DNA of 7,502 nucleotides from AWTP1-13 sp035714005 (GCA_035714005.1 DASTMQ010000145.1:1-7502); one strand, 5' to 3'. Numbered from the stretch's first letter, positions 1 to 6,088 are shown. Made by a program: numbers and translations. Notes: a model not told the origin generated them from the sequence alone.

Positions 1-222
1 GAGCTGGTCGGTGCCGAGCCAGTTGACTTGCGAGGGCGGTCTTAGGCGGTTCACGGGCTTGGCGAGGATCGGGTCGCCGGCGATCAAGGGTGCCATCAGC
101 GCCGCCAGTGCAACCAGCGCCAAAACGAAAAGGCCGCCGACCAGCGTCGGATTGCGCCGCACGAAGTACCACATGCCGCTTCGGTTCGGCACGCGGGCGA
201 TCTGGGCGGCGGCGACCGTCAT
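1..222 (-). CDS. Peptide ABC transporter permease, DppC type (partial, N-terminal 74 residues)
   Basis: This is the start of the second inner-membrane permease of a dipeptide/oligopeptide-type ABC importer; the rest lies beyond the left edge. The 74 visible codons begin MTVAAAQIARVPNRSGMWYF. They show a short basic cytoplasmic stretch (VRRNPTL, about residues 21-27), a first membrane helix (about 28-47), and the family landmark WLGTDQL (68-74), which in DppC/OppC proteins is normally followed by GRDxxSR. The ATG lies one base after the TGA of the upstream permease gene (TGA-G-ATG), which implies translational coupling in one operon with the genes at 224-1165 and 1253-2869. Family assignment is firm because of the LGTDQL motif and gene order. 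The transported substrate cannot be read from this fragment. Confidence 0.9.
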   Translation of the reverse strand, partial: MTVAAAQIARVPNRSGMWYFVRRNPTLVGGLFVLALVALAALMAPLIAGDPILAKPVNRLRPPSQVNWLGTDQL

Positions 223-223
223 C

Positions 224-1165
224 TCAGTAGCGGATCCGGGGGTCGAGCAGGGTGTAGGACAGGTCGACCAGAAGGTTGATGATCACATAGACGCCCGAGA
301 ACAGCAGGATCACGCCCTGGATGATCGGGTAGTCGCGCTTGGAAATGGCATCGACCACCAGGCGGCCGATACCCGGCAGGTTGAAGACCGTCTCCGTGAT
401 CACGACGCCGCCGATCAATAGGGCGATGCCGATGCCGACCACCGTGACGATCGGCACGCCGGCGCTCTTCAGCGCGTGCTTGAACAGCATGGGGCCGGTG
501 GCCACGCCCTTGGCACGCGCCGTGCGCATATAGTCCTCCGCCAGCACGTCGAGCATGGCGGTTCGCGTGATGCGCGCGATCAAGGCAACATAGGCCAGCC
601 CCAGGGCGATGGACGGCAAAATCAGGTGGCTCGCCCAGGGCCAGAAGCCCTCCGCCAGAGGCGAATAGCCTTGCACGGGCAGCCAGCGCAAGGTGATGGC
701 GAACACATAGATGAGCAGATAGCCGACGACGAACACCGGCACGGAGAAGCCGACCACGGAAAGGATCATCACCAGGCGATCGGCCAGGCTTCCGGCCTTC
801 CAAGCGGCCAGCACGCCGGCCGCCAATGCCAGCGCGACCGCCAGCACGATGGTGGTGAAAGCCAGCGAGATTGTCGGCCAGACCCGCTGGCCGATCAGGG
901 TGGCCACCGGCACGTTGGAGAAAATCGAGATGCCGAGGTCGCCATTGAGCACGCGCACGGCCCAGCGGCCGAACTGGACGTGCAAGGGATCGTTGAGACC
1001 GAGGCTGGTCCTGATGGCTTCGATTTGGGCGGGGGTGGCGTTGTCGCCGGCGATGATGGCGGCCGGATCACCGGGCGACAGATGCAAGAGCAGGAATATG
1101 AATACCCCGACCAGGCCCATCACGAGCAGGGTCGAGAGCAGGCGACGGATGATGAAGGCCCCCAT
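224..1165 (-). CDS. Peptide ABC transporter permease, DppB type
   Basis: This is the first inner-membrane permease of a peptide/nickel-type ABC importer (BPD_transp_1 family). At 313 residues it has the usual DppB length. It opens with the typical MGAFIIRRLL and a first membrane helix (about 9-28), followed by a periplasmic loop containing LSPGDPA (29-35) and LGLNDPLHVQFGRW (55-68). Further helices lie near 98-121, 131-155, 181-199, 235-256 and 282-302. The cytoplasmic EAA loop that contacts the ATPase is visible at 211-233 (DYMRTARAKG...), followed by ETVFNLPGIG (258-267) and the C-terminal LLDPRIRY signature. An in-frame TAA lies just upstream of the ATG, so this is the most distal ATG available. 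A GAGGAAGG purine run ends 14 bases before it, which is long for a ribosome binding site. It sits 87 bp after the binding-protein gene and 1 bp before the DppC-type gene. The substrate is inferred only as peptide-like. Confidence 0.95.
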   Translation of the reverse strand: MGAFIIRRLLSTLLVMGLVGVFIFLLLHLSPGDPAAIIAGDNATPAQIEAIRTSLGLNDPLHVQFGRWAVRVLNGDLGISIFSNVPVATLIGQRVWPTISLAFTTIVLAVALALAAGVLAAWKAGSLADRLVMILSVVGFSVPVFVVGYLLIYVFAITLRWLPVQGYSPLAEGFWPWASHLILPSIALGLAYVALIARITRTAMLDVLAEDYMRTARAKGVATGPMLFKHALKSAGVPIVTVVGIGIALLIGGVVITETVFNLPGIGRLVVDAISKRDYPIIQGVILLFSGVYVIINLLVDLSYTLLDPRIRY

Positions 1166-1220
1166 GTCGGTCGATTACGCCTTCCTCGCGGCCATTGCCC
1201 GCCTCGCCCAAGCTCGTTCG

Positions 1221-1245
1221 CCGCCGCTGTCAGCGCCAGCGCCGG
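1221..1245 (-). promoter_or_regulatory. Intercistronic hairpin between binding protein and permease genes
   Basis: An inverted repeat pairs CCGCCGCTG (1221-1229) with CAGCGCCGG (1237-1245) around a 7-base loop. It has nine stem positions with one C-C mismatch (G-G in the transcript). It begins 8 bases after the binding-protein stop codon. No T tract follows in the direction of transcription, so it does not look like a strong intrinsic terminator. Hairpins in this position are known in some ABC importer operons to stabilise the binding-protein message or reduce permease expression. That role here is an inference. Confidence 0.45.
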
Positions 1246-1252
1246 TTGCGCT

Positions 1253-2869
1253 TTAGGCCTTCTGGGCGTTCCAAAACGGCACCACGCCAGGCACCGCCAG
1301 CATGCCCGTCAAATTTTTGCGCCGCGCCGTGGGGGCGACCCACTGCCCCAGCCAGACGTGCGGCACGAAATTCCAGGCATTCTCCTGCAGCGCGCGGGCG
1401 ATCTGCTGTTTTTCCTGCAAGCTGCCGGCAACCGCCCACTTGTCGCGCAATTCTTCGTTCTTGGCGTCCGACGGCCAGCCGAACCACGCCTTTTCGCCCG
1501 TCGCTGCGTGGCCGGCGAGCGCAATGGGGTTGCTGACCGCGTTGCCGTCGGCCCAGGTGATGAACAGGTTCCAGCCACCCTGATCGGGCGGCGCCTTCAC
1601 GGCGCGCCGGTTGACGACGCCGCCCCAGTCGGAGGAGGCCACCTGCACGTTGGCGCCGATCGAACGCAAGGCACCGGCGACGAGGTCGGCGGCATTGCGC
1701 ATGAAATCGATGTTGGTGGCCTGCATCAGCAGGATCGGCTCGCCTTTGTAGCCCGACTTCTGCAGATAATCTTTGGCCTTGGCCGGGTTCGGCGCCTCTT
1801 TGAACCAGCCGGTGTTGGCATCGTTCTCCATCGGCACGCCGCAGCCGAAGTTCGAGGCGCACTTGTTGTAGTATTTCGCGTTCCCGAAGGTCGCCTTCAT
1901 GTAGTCCTCCTGATCGAGGAGGTAGAGCATGGCGCGACGCGCATCGACGTGATTGAACGGAGGATGCAGGAAGTTCATGCGCAGCCAGCCGATGTTGCCG
2001 GTCTTGTTCAAAACCTCGAGCGTGAGATTAGAGTCGCCCTCGAGCTGGCCGATCAAATCGATGGGCGGGGTCTCGTAAAAGTCGATCTCACCGGCCTGCA
2101 GGGCCGCGAGCGCCGTTTGGCTGTCGGCCATGTTCTCAAAAATTACCCGCTCGACCTTGGCGATTTTGCCGCCGGCGAGGCCCGAGGCCGGCTCCGAGCG
2201 CGGCACATAGTTGGGATTGCGGTCGTAGACGTAACGCACGCCCTGCCGGGTCTCGGTCTCGTTAAAAATGAACGGCCCCGACCCGACGTAGGCGGTAATC
2301 TTCTCCATCGGATTGGTTTCGGCTTCCTTCTTGCGCATGATGTAGCACAGCGGCGTCGACGTCTTGCCCAGGGCGTCAACCAGATAGCCGTAGGGCTCCT
2401 TCAGGATGAATTGGAAGGTCTTATCGTCCTTCTTGGCGATGTCGGCGACGCGCTGCATCATGTGCTGTCCGGCGCCGTCGCGGGCAGCCCAGCGGCGCAG
2501 CGAGGCGATGACGTCGTCGGTGGTAACCGCCGTCCCGTCGGTGAATTTGAGCCCATCGCGCAGCTCGAAGGTCCAGGTTTTCTTGTCGTCCGAGGCCCCC
2601 CATTTCGACACCATTTGCGGCTTGGTATCGAGATTGGCGTCGATGCCGAACAGAGTGTCGTAGAGCATGGCGCCGTGGTAGGCGCTCATGTTGGCCGTGG
2701 TCCAGATCGGGTCGAGCACGGTGAGGTCGCCGTGCATCACGGCGCGAATGGTTTTGGCGGCTCCGGGTGCGGACTGGGCCGTGAGCCGGCCGGGCGCCGC
2801 CACCGCAGCGGTGGCCGCGAGGCCGGTTTTGAGGAAGCTGCGGCGCGAGGTGGTGGCGCGGCGGGTCAT
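1253..2869 (-). CDS. Peptide ABC transporter substrate-binding protein (SBP_bac_5 / DppA type), Tat signal
   Basis: This is the periplasmic binding protein that would deliver a peptide-like ligand to the permeases encoded downstream. At 538 residues it has the usual SBP_bac_5 length. The N-terminus carries a textbook twin-arginine motif, SRRSFLK (8-14), then a hydrophobic stretch (about 15-25) and a likely cleavage near LTA|QS (31/32), so export folded through Tat is expected. Family landmarks include LDPIWTTAN (52-60), LRDGLKFTDGTAVTTDDV (103-120), GSGPF (196-200) and the YDRNPNY block (215-221). Cys337 and Cys343 could form a disulfide in the ligand-binding region. The ATG has an AAGGAG sequence 7 bases upstream. 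It leads the operon (1253-2869, then 224-1165, then 1-222), and no ATPase gene is visible yet. The ligand could be di- or oligopeptide, an opine or another SBP_bac_5 substrate; the sequence alone does not decide. Confidence 0.95.
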   Translation of the reverse strand: MTRRATTSRRSFLKTGLAATAAVAAPGRLTAQSAPGAAKTIRAVMHGDLTVLDPIWTTANMSAYHGAMLYDTLFGIDANLDTKPQMVSKWGASDDKKTWTFELRDGLKFTDGTAVTTDDVIASLRRWAARDGAGQHMMQRVADIAKKDDKTFQFILKEPYGYLVDALGKTSTPLCYIMRKKEAETNPMEKITAYVGSGPFIFNETETRQGVRYVYDRNPNYVPRSEPASGLAGGKIAKVERVIFENMADSQTALAALQAGEIDFYETPPIDLIGQLEGDSNLTLEVLNKTGNIGWLRMNFLHPPFNHVDARRAMLYLLDQEDYMKATFGNAKYYNKCASNFGCGVPMENDANTGWFKEAPNPAKAKDYLQKSGYKGEPILLMQATNIDFMRNAADLVAGALRSIGANVQVASSDWGGVVNRRAVKAPPDQGGWNLFITWADGNAVSNPIALAGHAATGEKAWFGWPSDAKNEELRDKWAVAGSLQEKQQIARALQENAWNFVPHVWLGQWVAPTARRKNLTGMLAVPGVVPFWNAQKA

Positions 2870-2876
2870 ACGGGTT

Positions 2877-2882
2877 CTCCTT
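2877..2882 (-). promoter_or_regulatory. Ribosome binding site of the DppA-type gene
   Basis: AAGGAG on the minus strand, 7 bases before the ATG at 2867-2869. It fixes the start immediately before the MTRRATTSRR signal peptide. Confidence 0.8.
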
Positions 2883-3000
2883 GGGCTGGGCCGAGGCGAA
2901 GGCGGCCCGCGGTCGTGCTGGTAACGCGGCCGGCGGCACCGACCCCGGCGCGATTAACGCACGCGTACGTGGCCCGGGCAAGGGCCTGGGACGAGGGCCA

Positions 3001-3048
3001 GAGCAAGGACCAGAGCAAGGACCAGAGCAAGGACCAGAGCAAGGGCCC
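3001..3048. repeat. 12-bp tandem repeat, three perfect copies plus one degenerate
   Basis: The unit GAGCAAGGACCA is repeated exactly at 3001-3012, 3013-3024 and 3025-3036, with a degenerate fourth copy at 3037-3048 (GAGCAAGGGCCC). Weaker relatives lie on both sides (about 2989-3000 and 3049-3060). The array lies 132-179 bases upstream of the DppA-type start codon and about 260 bases upstream of the Rid-family gene. It is strand-asymmetric, purine-rich on the plus strand. The unit is a multiple of three, so frames through it stay open whatever the copy number. Confidence 0.95.
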
Positions 3049-3300
3049 CAGCAAGGCGATGTCGGTGAGCCGCGAGCAACGTTTTGCCCTTCAACACCGC
3101 GCACCCTCAAGCTCTCATCGAGCGCTTCTCATCGCCGCGCCCGGGCCGGGCTTGGCGGAGGGTTGCCGGCGAGCGGCTTTCCCTGCGGTTGGCCCTCCAC
3201 TACCATGGCTTGGCAGGGCAGCCCGTAAAATTCCCGGGCGTCGGTTTGATCAACGCTTGGATTTGATGGGGCACGGATCGAACGCCTCAGTTTTAGCGAA

Positions 3301-3306
3301 AAGGAG
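3301..3306 (+). promoter_or_regulatory. Ribosome binding site of the Rid-family gene
   Basis: AAGGAG lies 5 bases before the ATG at 3312-3314, preceded by an A-rich GCGAA context. It supports the chosen start. Confidence 0.8.
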
Positions 3307-3311
3307 CGAGC

Positions 3312-3728
3312 ATGGCGCCGCAGAGCTCAGCACAAATCACCCGGGTGGTCAGCGCCAAGGTAGCGGAACCGGCGCCGGGGACCTGGTCGAACTGTCTCAC
3401 CGTCAACGGTGTCGCCTACGTCGCTGGCATGATCGCGCGCGGGGAGGACGGCAAGATCGTCGCGGGGGATGAGTACGACCAGGCCAAGGCGATCTTCGCC
3501 AAGATCCGCCACCTCGTCGAGGCCGCCGGCGGGACCATGGCCGACGTGGTCAAGGTGGTGATTTTTGTGACCGATATTACCCAGCGCGAAAAGGTCTGGC
3601 GCGCGCGCCGCGAGGTGTTCAGCGGCGATTTTCCCGTCAGCACGCTGGTGCAGGTGGCGGCCCTGGCGGAACCGAGCGTCAAGGTGGAAATCGAAGCCGT
3701 CGCCCACCTCGGCGCCGGTAAACGCTGA
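3312..3728 (+). CDS. Rid-family (YjgF/YER057c/UK114) protein lacking the RidA catalytic arginine
   Basis: This 138-residue cytosolic protein has the single-domain chorismate-mutase-like fold of the Rid superfamily, whose members normally act as trimers. Landmarks in order are NGVAYVAGMIA (32-42), the helix QAKAIFAKIRHLVEAAGG (57-74), DVVKVVIFVTDI (78-89) and the C-terminal VKVEIEAVAHL (123-133). Canonical RidA enzymes hydrolyse reactive enamine/imine intermediates such as 2-aminoacrylate, using an arginine (Arg105 in E. coli RidA, in the context FPARSCVEV). Here the ungapped equivalent is FPVSTLVQV, which puts Ser110 at that position. The protein is therefore probably a non-RidA subfamily member (Rid2-Rid7 type), and imine deaminase activity should not be assumed. 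It is transcribed away from the peptide transporter locus and ends 15 bp before the convergent GST gene. Family membership is certain; the reaction is unknown. Confidence 0.93.
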   Translation: MAPQSSAQITRVVSAKVAEPAPGTWSNCLTVNGVAYVAGMIARGEDGKIVAGDEYDQAKAIFAKIRHLVEAAGGTMADVVKVVIFVTDITQREKVWRARREVFSGDFPVSTLVQVAALAEPSVKVEIEAVAHLGAGKR

Positions 3729-3743
3729 CGCGGCTCCTGGGCC

Positions 3744-4364
3744 TTACGTCAGGGGCAGCATGACGTGCTTTTTGAAGGCTGGGCGCTGCTGCAGGCGGGC
3801 GTAGTAGGCCTCGATGTTGGCAAGGCGCGGACGCTTTACGTCGAGCCCGTACCAGCGATTGACCGTGACACCGACGACAATGTCGCCCATGGTGAAGCTG
3901 TCTCCGGCAACATAGGACCGGCCTTGGAGGCAGGCCTCGAGCACTTGGAATTGCTGGGCGGTCTTCTCGGCCTCGGCGGCAATCTGGGCCAGGTTGCGCT
4001 TATCGGCGGGCGTACGGATGAGGCCCCAGAAGACCGGGGAGATGGCCGGGTTTACGTGGTTGGAGATCCAGTCCATCCAGCGATCGGAATCGGCGCGCTG
4101 CTTGAGATCGGCTGGCCACAGCGTGCCCGCGCCGTGTTTGGCCGCGAGATAGCGCACGATGGCGTTGGATTCCCAAAGCACGAAGCCGTCATCGTCGATC
4201 GTCGGCACCCGCGCGTTGGGGTTCATGTTCTTGTAGAAGGCCTCGTTGACGACGCCGAAGGCCATGCCCGCGTCGACCCGCTCGTAGGCGACCTGCAACT
4301 CATCGAGCGCCCACAGCACCTTCTGTACATTGATGGAGTTGACCCGTCCCCAGACCTTCAACAT
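3744..4364 (-). CDS. Glutathione S-transferase family protein
   Basis: This cytosolic GST-like protein of 206 residues has the normal length for a two-domain GST. The N-terminal thioredoxin-like domain (about 1-77) starts MLKVWGRVNSINVQKVLWAL. Ser10 or Asn12 sits where the activating residue is expected. ARVPTI (51-56) contains the cis-proline Pro54, and WESNAIVRYLA (64-74) contains the Glu65-Ser66 pair that binds the gamma-glutamyl group of glutathione. The helical C-terminal domain (about 88-200) includes SFTMGDI (156-162) with the N-capping Thr158/Asp161. GSTs conjugate glutathione to electrophiles or act as peroxidases or isomerases; the substrate is not predictable here. The start is supported by AGGAG 6 bases upstream. 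The gene converges on the Rid-family gene, and a 14-bp tandem repeat lies upstream of it. Confidence 0.93.
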   Translation of the reverse strand: MLKVWGRVNSINVQKVLWALDELQVAYERVDAGMAFGVVNEAFYKNMNPNARVPTIDDDGFVLWESNAIVRYLAAKHGAGTLWPADLKQRADSDRWMDWISNHVNPAISPVFWGLIRTPADKRNLAQIAAEAEKTAQQFQVLEACLQGRSYVAGDSFTMGDIVVGVTVNRWYGLDVKRPRLANIEAYYARLQQRPAFKKHVMLPLT

Positions 4365-4370
4365 CGATCT

Positions 4371-4375
4371 CTCCT
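4371..4375 (-). promoter_or_regulatory. Ribosome binding site of the GST gene
   Basis: AGGAG on the minus strand, 6 bases before the ATG at 4362-4364. Confidence 0.75.
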
Positions 4376-4436
4376 GCCTGTCTCGTCGCCGCCCAAGTTA
4401 ATACGAGGCGGCGAGGGACGCGAGCGCGGCCCATCA

Positions 4437-4478
4437 CCGACAAAAGGGCACCGACAAAAGGGCACCGACAAAAGAGCC
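4437..4478. repeat. 14-bp tandem repeat, two perfect copies plus one degenerate
   Basis: CCGACAAAAGGGCA occurs at 4437-4450 and 4451-4464, followed by the near copy CCGACAAAAGAGCC (4465-4478) and a weaker trace CCAACAAATAG (about 4480-4490). On the minus strand each unit places TTTTG after CCC. The array sits between the phasin gene and the GST gene, about 73-114 bases upstream of the GST start codon and just beyond a hairpin downstream of the phasin gene. The unit is not a multiple of three and no gene runs through it. Confidence 0.93.
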
Positions 4479-4493
4479 ACCAACAAATAGCCC

Positions 4494-4514
4494 CGGCTCC
4501 CCCTGGGGGAACCG
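4494..4514 (-). terminator. Hairpin downstream of the phasin gene, possible terminator
   Basis: An inverted repeat pairs CGGCTCCCC (4494-4502) with GGGGAACCG (4506-4514) around a 3-base CTG loop, with one C-A mismatch. It starts 37 bases after the phasin stop codon on the minus strand. The bases that follow (CCCCGGGGC-poor, then CTATTTGTTGG) are only moderately T-rich, so termination could be partial. The T4 runs of the neighbouring 14-bp repeat lie further downstream. Confidence 0.45.
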
Positions 4515-4551
4515 AGGCAACGATTGGGGGCGGAGCTGAAGCGGGCGCTGT

Positions 4552-5013
4552 TTAGAACAGCGGCTTGATCGACTTGCTCGCCGCCGCCTGGGCCTTCTCG
4601 AACAGGTGCTGGGTCGCCCGCGTCGACAGGTCGACCATCTCCTTGGTCTGCTCGGTGGCCTGGGCGGAAAGCTTCTGCACGAACTCGCTTTGGATCTTGC
4701 CGATTTCCGGCAAGGACTTGGCGGCGGCCAGCTGTTGCGCCGCCGCAAAGGCCACATCGACGTTCGCCGTCAGGTTCTGGGCCAACTTTTCGTTGAGCAG
4801 CTTGGTTGAGCCCCAGGCGGCGTCTGCAATTTCGGTGAGTGCCTTGGCGCCGTCCTGGGCCGCCGCGGCCGCCTTTTCGTAAAATTCCTTGGACGTGGTC
4901 ACGGTCTTCTCCGCAAAAGCCAATACAGTTGTGGGGTTGAAAGTCTCCCTAAAGAGTTTTTCGGCCTGATCGAAGGCCTGCTTTCCGACGGGTTGGTTCA
5001 TCTCGACATCCAT
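4552..5013 (-). CDS. Phasin family protein (Phasin_2 type)
   Basis: Phasins coat intracellular polyhydroxyalkanoate granules and control their number and size. This protein is mostly helical, very rich in Ala, Lys, Glu and Gln, has no signal peptide, and ends KSIKPLF. Diagnostic stretches are NPTTVLAFAEKTVTTSKEFY in the first half and, in the second, NVDVAFAAAQQLAAAKSLPE followed by an amphipathic QSEFVQKLSAQATEQTKEM segment, as in Phasin_2 proteins. The start is uncertain. The frame extends upstream to ATGs at 5049 and 5064 (giving up to 170 residues), but neither has a ribosome binding site and that stretch overlaps a TGCA-rich possible operator. I prefer the ATG at 5011-5013 (MDVEMNQPVG, 153 residues), which has AGGAGG 14 bases upstream; the ATG at 4999-5001 is another option. 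It stands alone between the dehydrogenase and GST genes, with no PHA synthase in view. Confidence 0.88.
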   Translation of the reverse strand: MDVEMNQPVGKQAFDQAEKLFRETFNPTTVLAFAEKTVTTSKEFYEKAAAAAQDGAKALTEIADAAWGSTKLLNEKLAQNLTANVDVAFAAAQQLAAAKSLPEIGKIQSEFVQKLSAQATEQTKEMVDLSTRATQHLFEKAQAAASKSIKPLF

Positions 5014-5027
5014 TCGCTGGGGGTGTG

Positions 5028-5033
5028 CCTCCT
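5028..5033 (-). promoter_or_regulatory. AGGAGG Shine-Dalgarno-like site of the phasin gene
   Basis: A full AGGAGG on the minus strand lies 14 bases before the ATG at 5011-5013. The spacing is longer than usual. It would fall inside the coding region if translation began at 5049 or 5064, so it argues for the shorter protein. Confidence 0.5.
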
Positions 5034-5051
5034 CTATAGGCGATGCCATGG

Positions 5052-5074
5052 TGCAATGCAACATTATTTGTGCA
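5052..5074 (-). promoter_or_regulatory. TGCA cluster at the phasin 5' end, possible PhaR-type operator
   Basis: Three TGCA tetramers lie within 23 bases (5052-5055, 5057-5060, 5071-5074). Read on the minus strand they include GTTGCATTGCAC next to an A/T-rich ATGCACAAATAATG. PhaR repressors of PHA-storing alphaproteobacteria are known to bind TGC-rich sites in front of phasin genes. The match in gene context is suggestive, but no PhaR gene is in the window and the assignment is an inference. Confidence 0.4.
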
Positions 5075-5177
5075 TCGCGGCATCACGGAGCTGTGAACTT
5101 GTCGTGTGAGGCTGTCATCTGACCCATCCCGGTGGGCTTGGTCAAGGGGGCCCGCCGCGACGGAGGGCGGCAGGTGC

Positions 5178-6080
5178 TCAACCCTTGGCGGCCAGGTCGA
5201 TGGCGCGCCGGTACATCGTCATGGCCGCCTCGGGGGTGTTGTAGGCTGCGTGCGCGGTGAGCGTCACCCGCTCGAGCCCCCGCAGGGGCTCGCTCGCGGG
5301 CGGGGGCTCCTCGGAATAGACATCGGTGGCGTAATGGCCGATGTGGCCGGCGCGCAAGAGTTGGGCGAGTGCCGCCTCGTTAACCACGCCGGCGCGCGCC
5401 GTGTTCACCAGAATGGCGCCAGGCTTCAGCATTTCGAGGCGGTCGCGGTCGAGGAAGTGGCGCGTGCCGTCGTTGAGCGCTAGGTGCAGGCTCACCACAT
5501 CGGCGCGCCCGAGCAGCGCCTCGATGCCGACCAGCGGCACGGGGGCATCCTTTACCGGCGAGCGGTTGAAGGCGATCACGTCGAGGCCGATGCCCTTGCC
5601 GAGGCGCGCCATTTCGCGGCCGATGCCGCCGAGGCCGACGAGCCCCAGCGTCTTGCCCTTGAGCTCGATGCCCTGCATCACCTGCCAGCCGCCGTCACGC
5701 ATGATCTTGTGCATGGTTGCGATGTTGCGGGCCGCGGCAAAGACGAGGCCCAGGGTATGCTCGGCCACCGCCGTGTCGCCGTAGCCTTTGATGGTCGACA
5801 CCTTGATGCCGGCATCGGCGGCGGCGGCCAGATCGATGAAGCTGCCGGCGCCCGTGCCGAGAAACACCAAGTGCCTGAGGCCGGCGCAACGCTTGAGGGT
5901 CGCGGCGGTAAAATAGGTCGCATCGACGATGGAGGTGTCGTAGGCGGCAAGCAGGCCCGGGATTTCCGCCTCGGCCACCGGGCCCATATGCACATCGATC
6001 GGCAGGTCTTGCGGCCCGTGCACGCGCCGCCAAAGCCGATCGATATCGGGTGTTGAATCGATGAATAGCGTCCTGGGCAT
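5178..6080 (-). CDS. D-isomer-specific 2-hydroxyacid dehydrogenase (NAD(P)-dependent)
   Basis: This cytosolic oxidoreductase interconverts a 2-oxoacid and a D-2-hydroxyacid with NAD(P). Residue numbers are for the 300-residue protein starting MPRTLFIDST. The substrate-domain halves flank a Rossmann domain with the dinucleotide motif GLVGLGGIG (146-154). The catalytic set is present: Arg229 in NTARAG, Glu258 in YSEEP, and His277 in LTAHAAYNT. The usual TPH is TAH here, but the histidine is kept. The ATG at 6078-6080 is preferred because GAGG lies 8 bases upstream. A TTG at 6099-6101 would add seven residues but has no ribosome binding site. Length is slightly short for the family (about 310-330). 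The exact substrate (glyoxylate/hydroxypyruvate, phosphoglycerate, lactate-like or other) cannot be read from sequence. It is divergent from the sugar-type binding-protein gene, 207 bp away. Confidence 0.93.
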   Translation of the reverse strand: MPRTLFIDSTPDIDRLWRRVHGPQDLPIDVHMGPVAEAEIPGLLAAYDTSIVDATYFTAATLKRCAGLRHLVFLGTGAGSFIDLAAAADAGIKVSTIKGYGDTAVAEHTLGLVFAAARNIATMHKIMRDGGWQVMQGIELKGKTLGLVGLGGIGREMARLGKGIGLDVIAFNRSPVKDAPVPLVGIEALLGRADVVSLHLALNDGTRHFLDRDRLEMLKPGAILVNTARAGVVNEAALAQLLRAGHIGHYATDVYSEEPPPASEPLRGLERVTLTAHAAYNTPEAAMTMYRRAIDLAAKG

Positions 6081-6088
6081 GCCGCCAA

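Larger units (their letters stand above)
2870..3311. other. 442-bp divergent intergenic region
   Basis: This gap separates the minus-strand peptide transporter locus from the plus-strand Rid-family gene, so promoters for both should lie here. Besides the 12-bp tandem repeat and the two ribosome binding sites it contains TAAAAT (3226-3231), a fair -10-like hexamer without a convincing -35, and an 8-bp palindrome TTGATCAA (3246-3253). No recognisable protein is encoded. Several short frames are open, including a minus-strand one at 2866-3054 that reads through the repeat as LLWS units, but none has a plausible ribosome binding site. Confidence 0.6.

Noticed and set aside
3001..3048. CRISPR array
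   Set aside because: The units are directly abutting 12-mers with no spacers and no cas genes nearby; this is a simple tandem repeat.
2881..3228. A 115-codon plus-strand frame through the 12-bp repeat (EQGP repeats)
   Set aside because: No ribosome binding site or recognisable domain, low-complexity sequence, and a frame kept open only because the repeat unit is a multiple of three.
476..3472. A 998-codon open frame on the plus strand across the peptide transporter region
   Set aside because: It runs antisense to two clearly recognised genes (DppB- and DppA-type) and through the intergenic repeat. Its composition is rich in Arg, Gly, His and Gln with no recognisable domain. It is a by-product of G/C-biased codon use.
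3729..3743. Bidirectional terminator between the convergent Rid and GST genes
   Set aside because: The 15-bp gap contains no stem-loop or T run that I can identify.
3765..4490. A 241-codon plus-strand frame opposite the GST gene
   Set aside because: Antisense shadow. The minus strand has complete GST motifs and a ribosome binding site.
5137..5177. Terminator downstream of the dehydrogenase gene (CCGCC/GGCGG inverted repeat)
   Set aside because: Only a 5-bp stem with a 9-base loop and no T tract on the minus strand; too weak in DNA this G+C-rich.
5484..6056. A 190-codon plus-strand frame opposite the 2-hydroxyacid dehydrogenase gene
   Set aside because: Antisense shadow of a gene with an intact Rossmann motif and catalytic residues.
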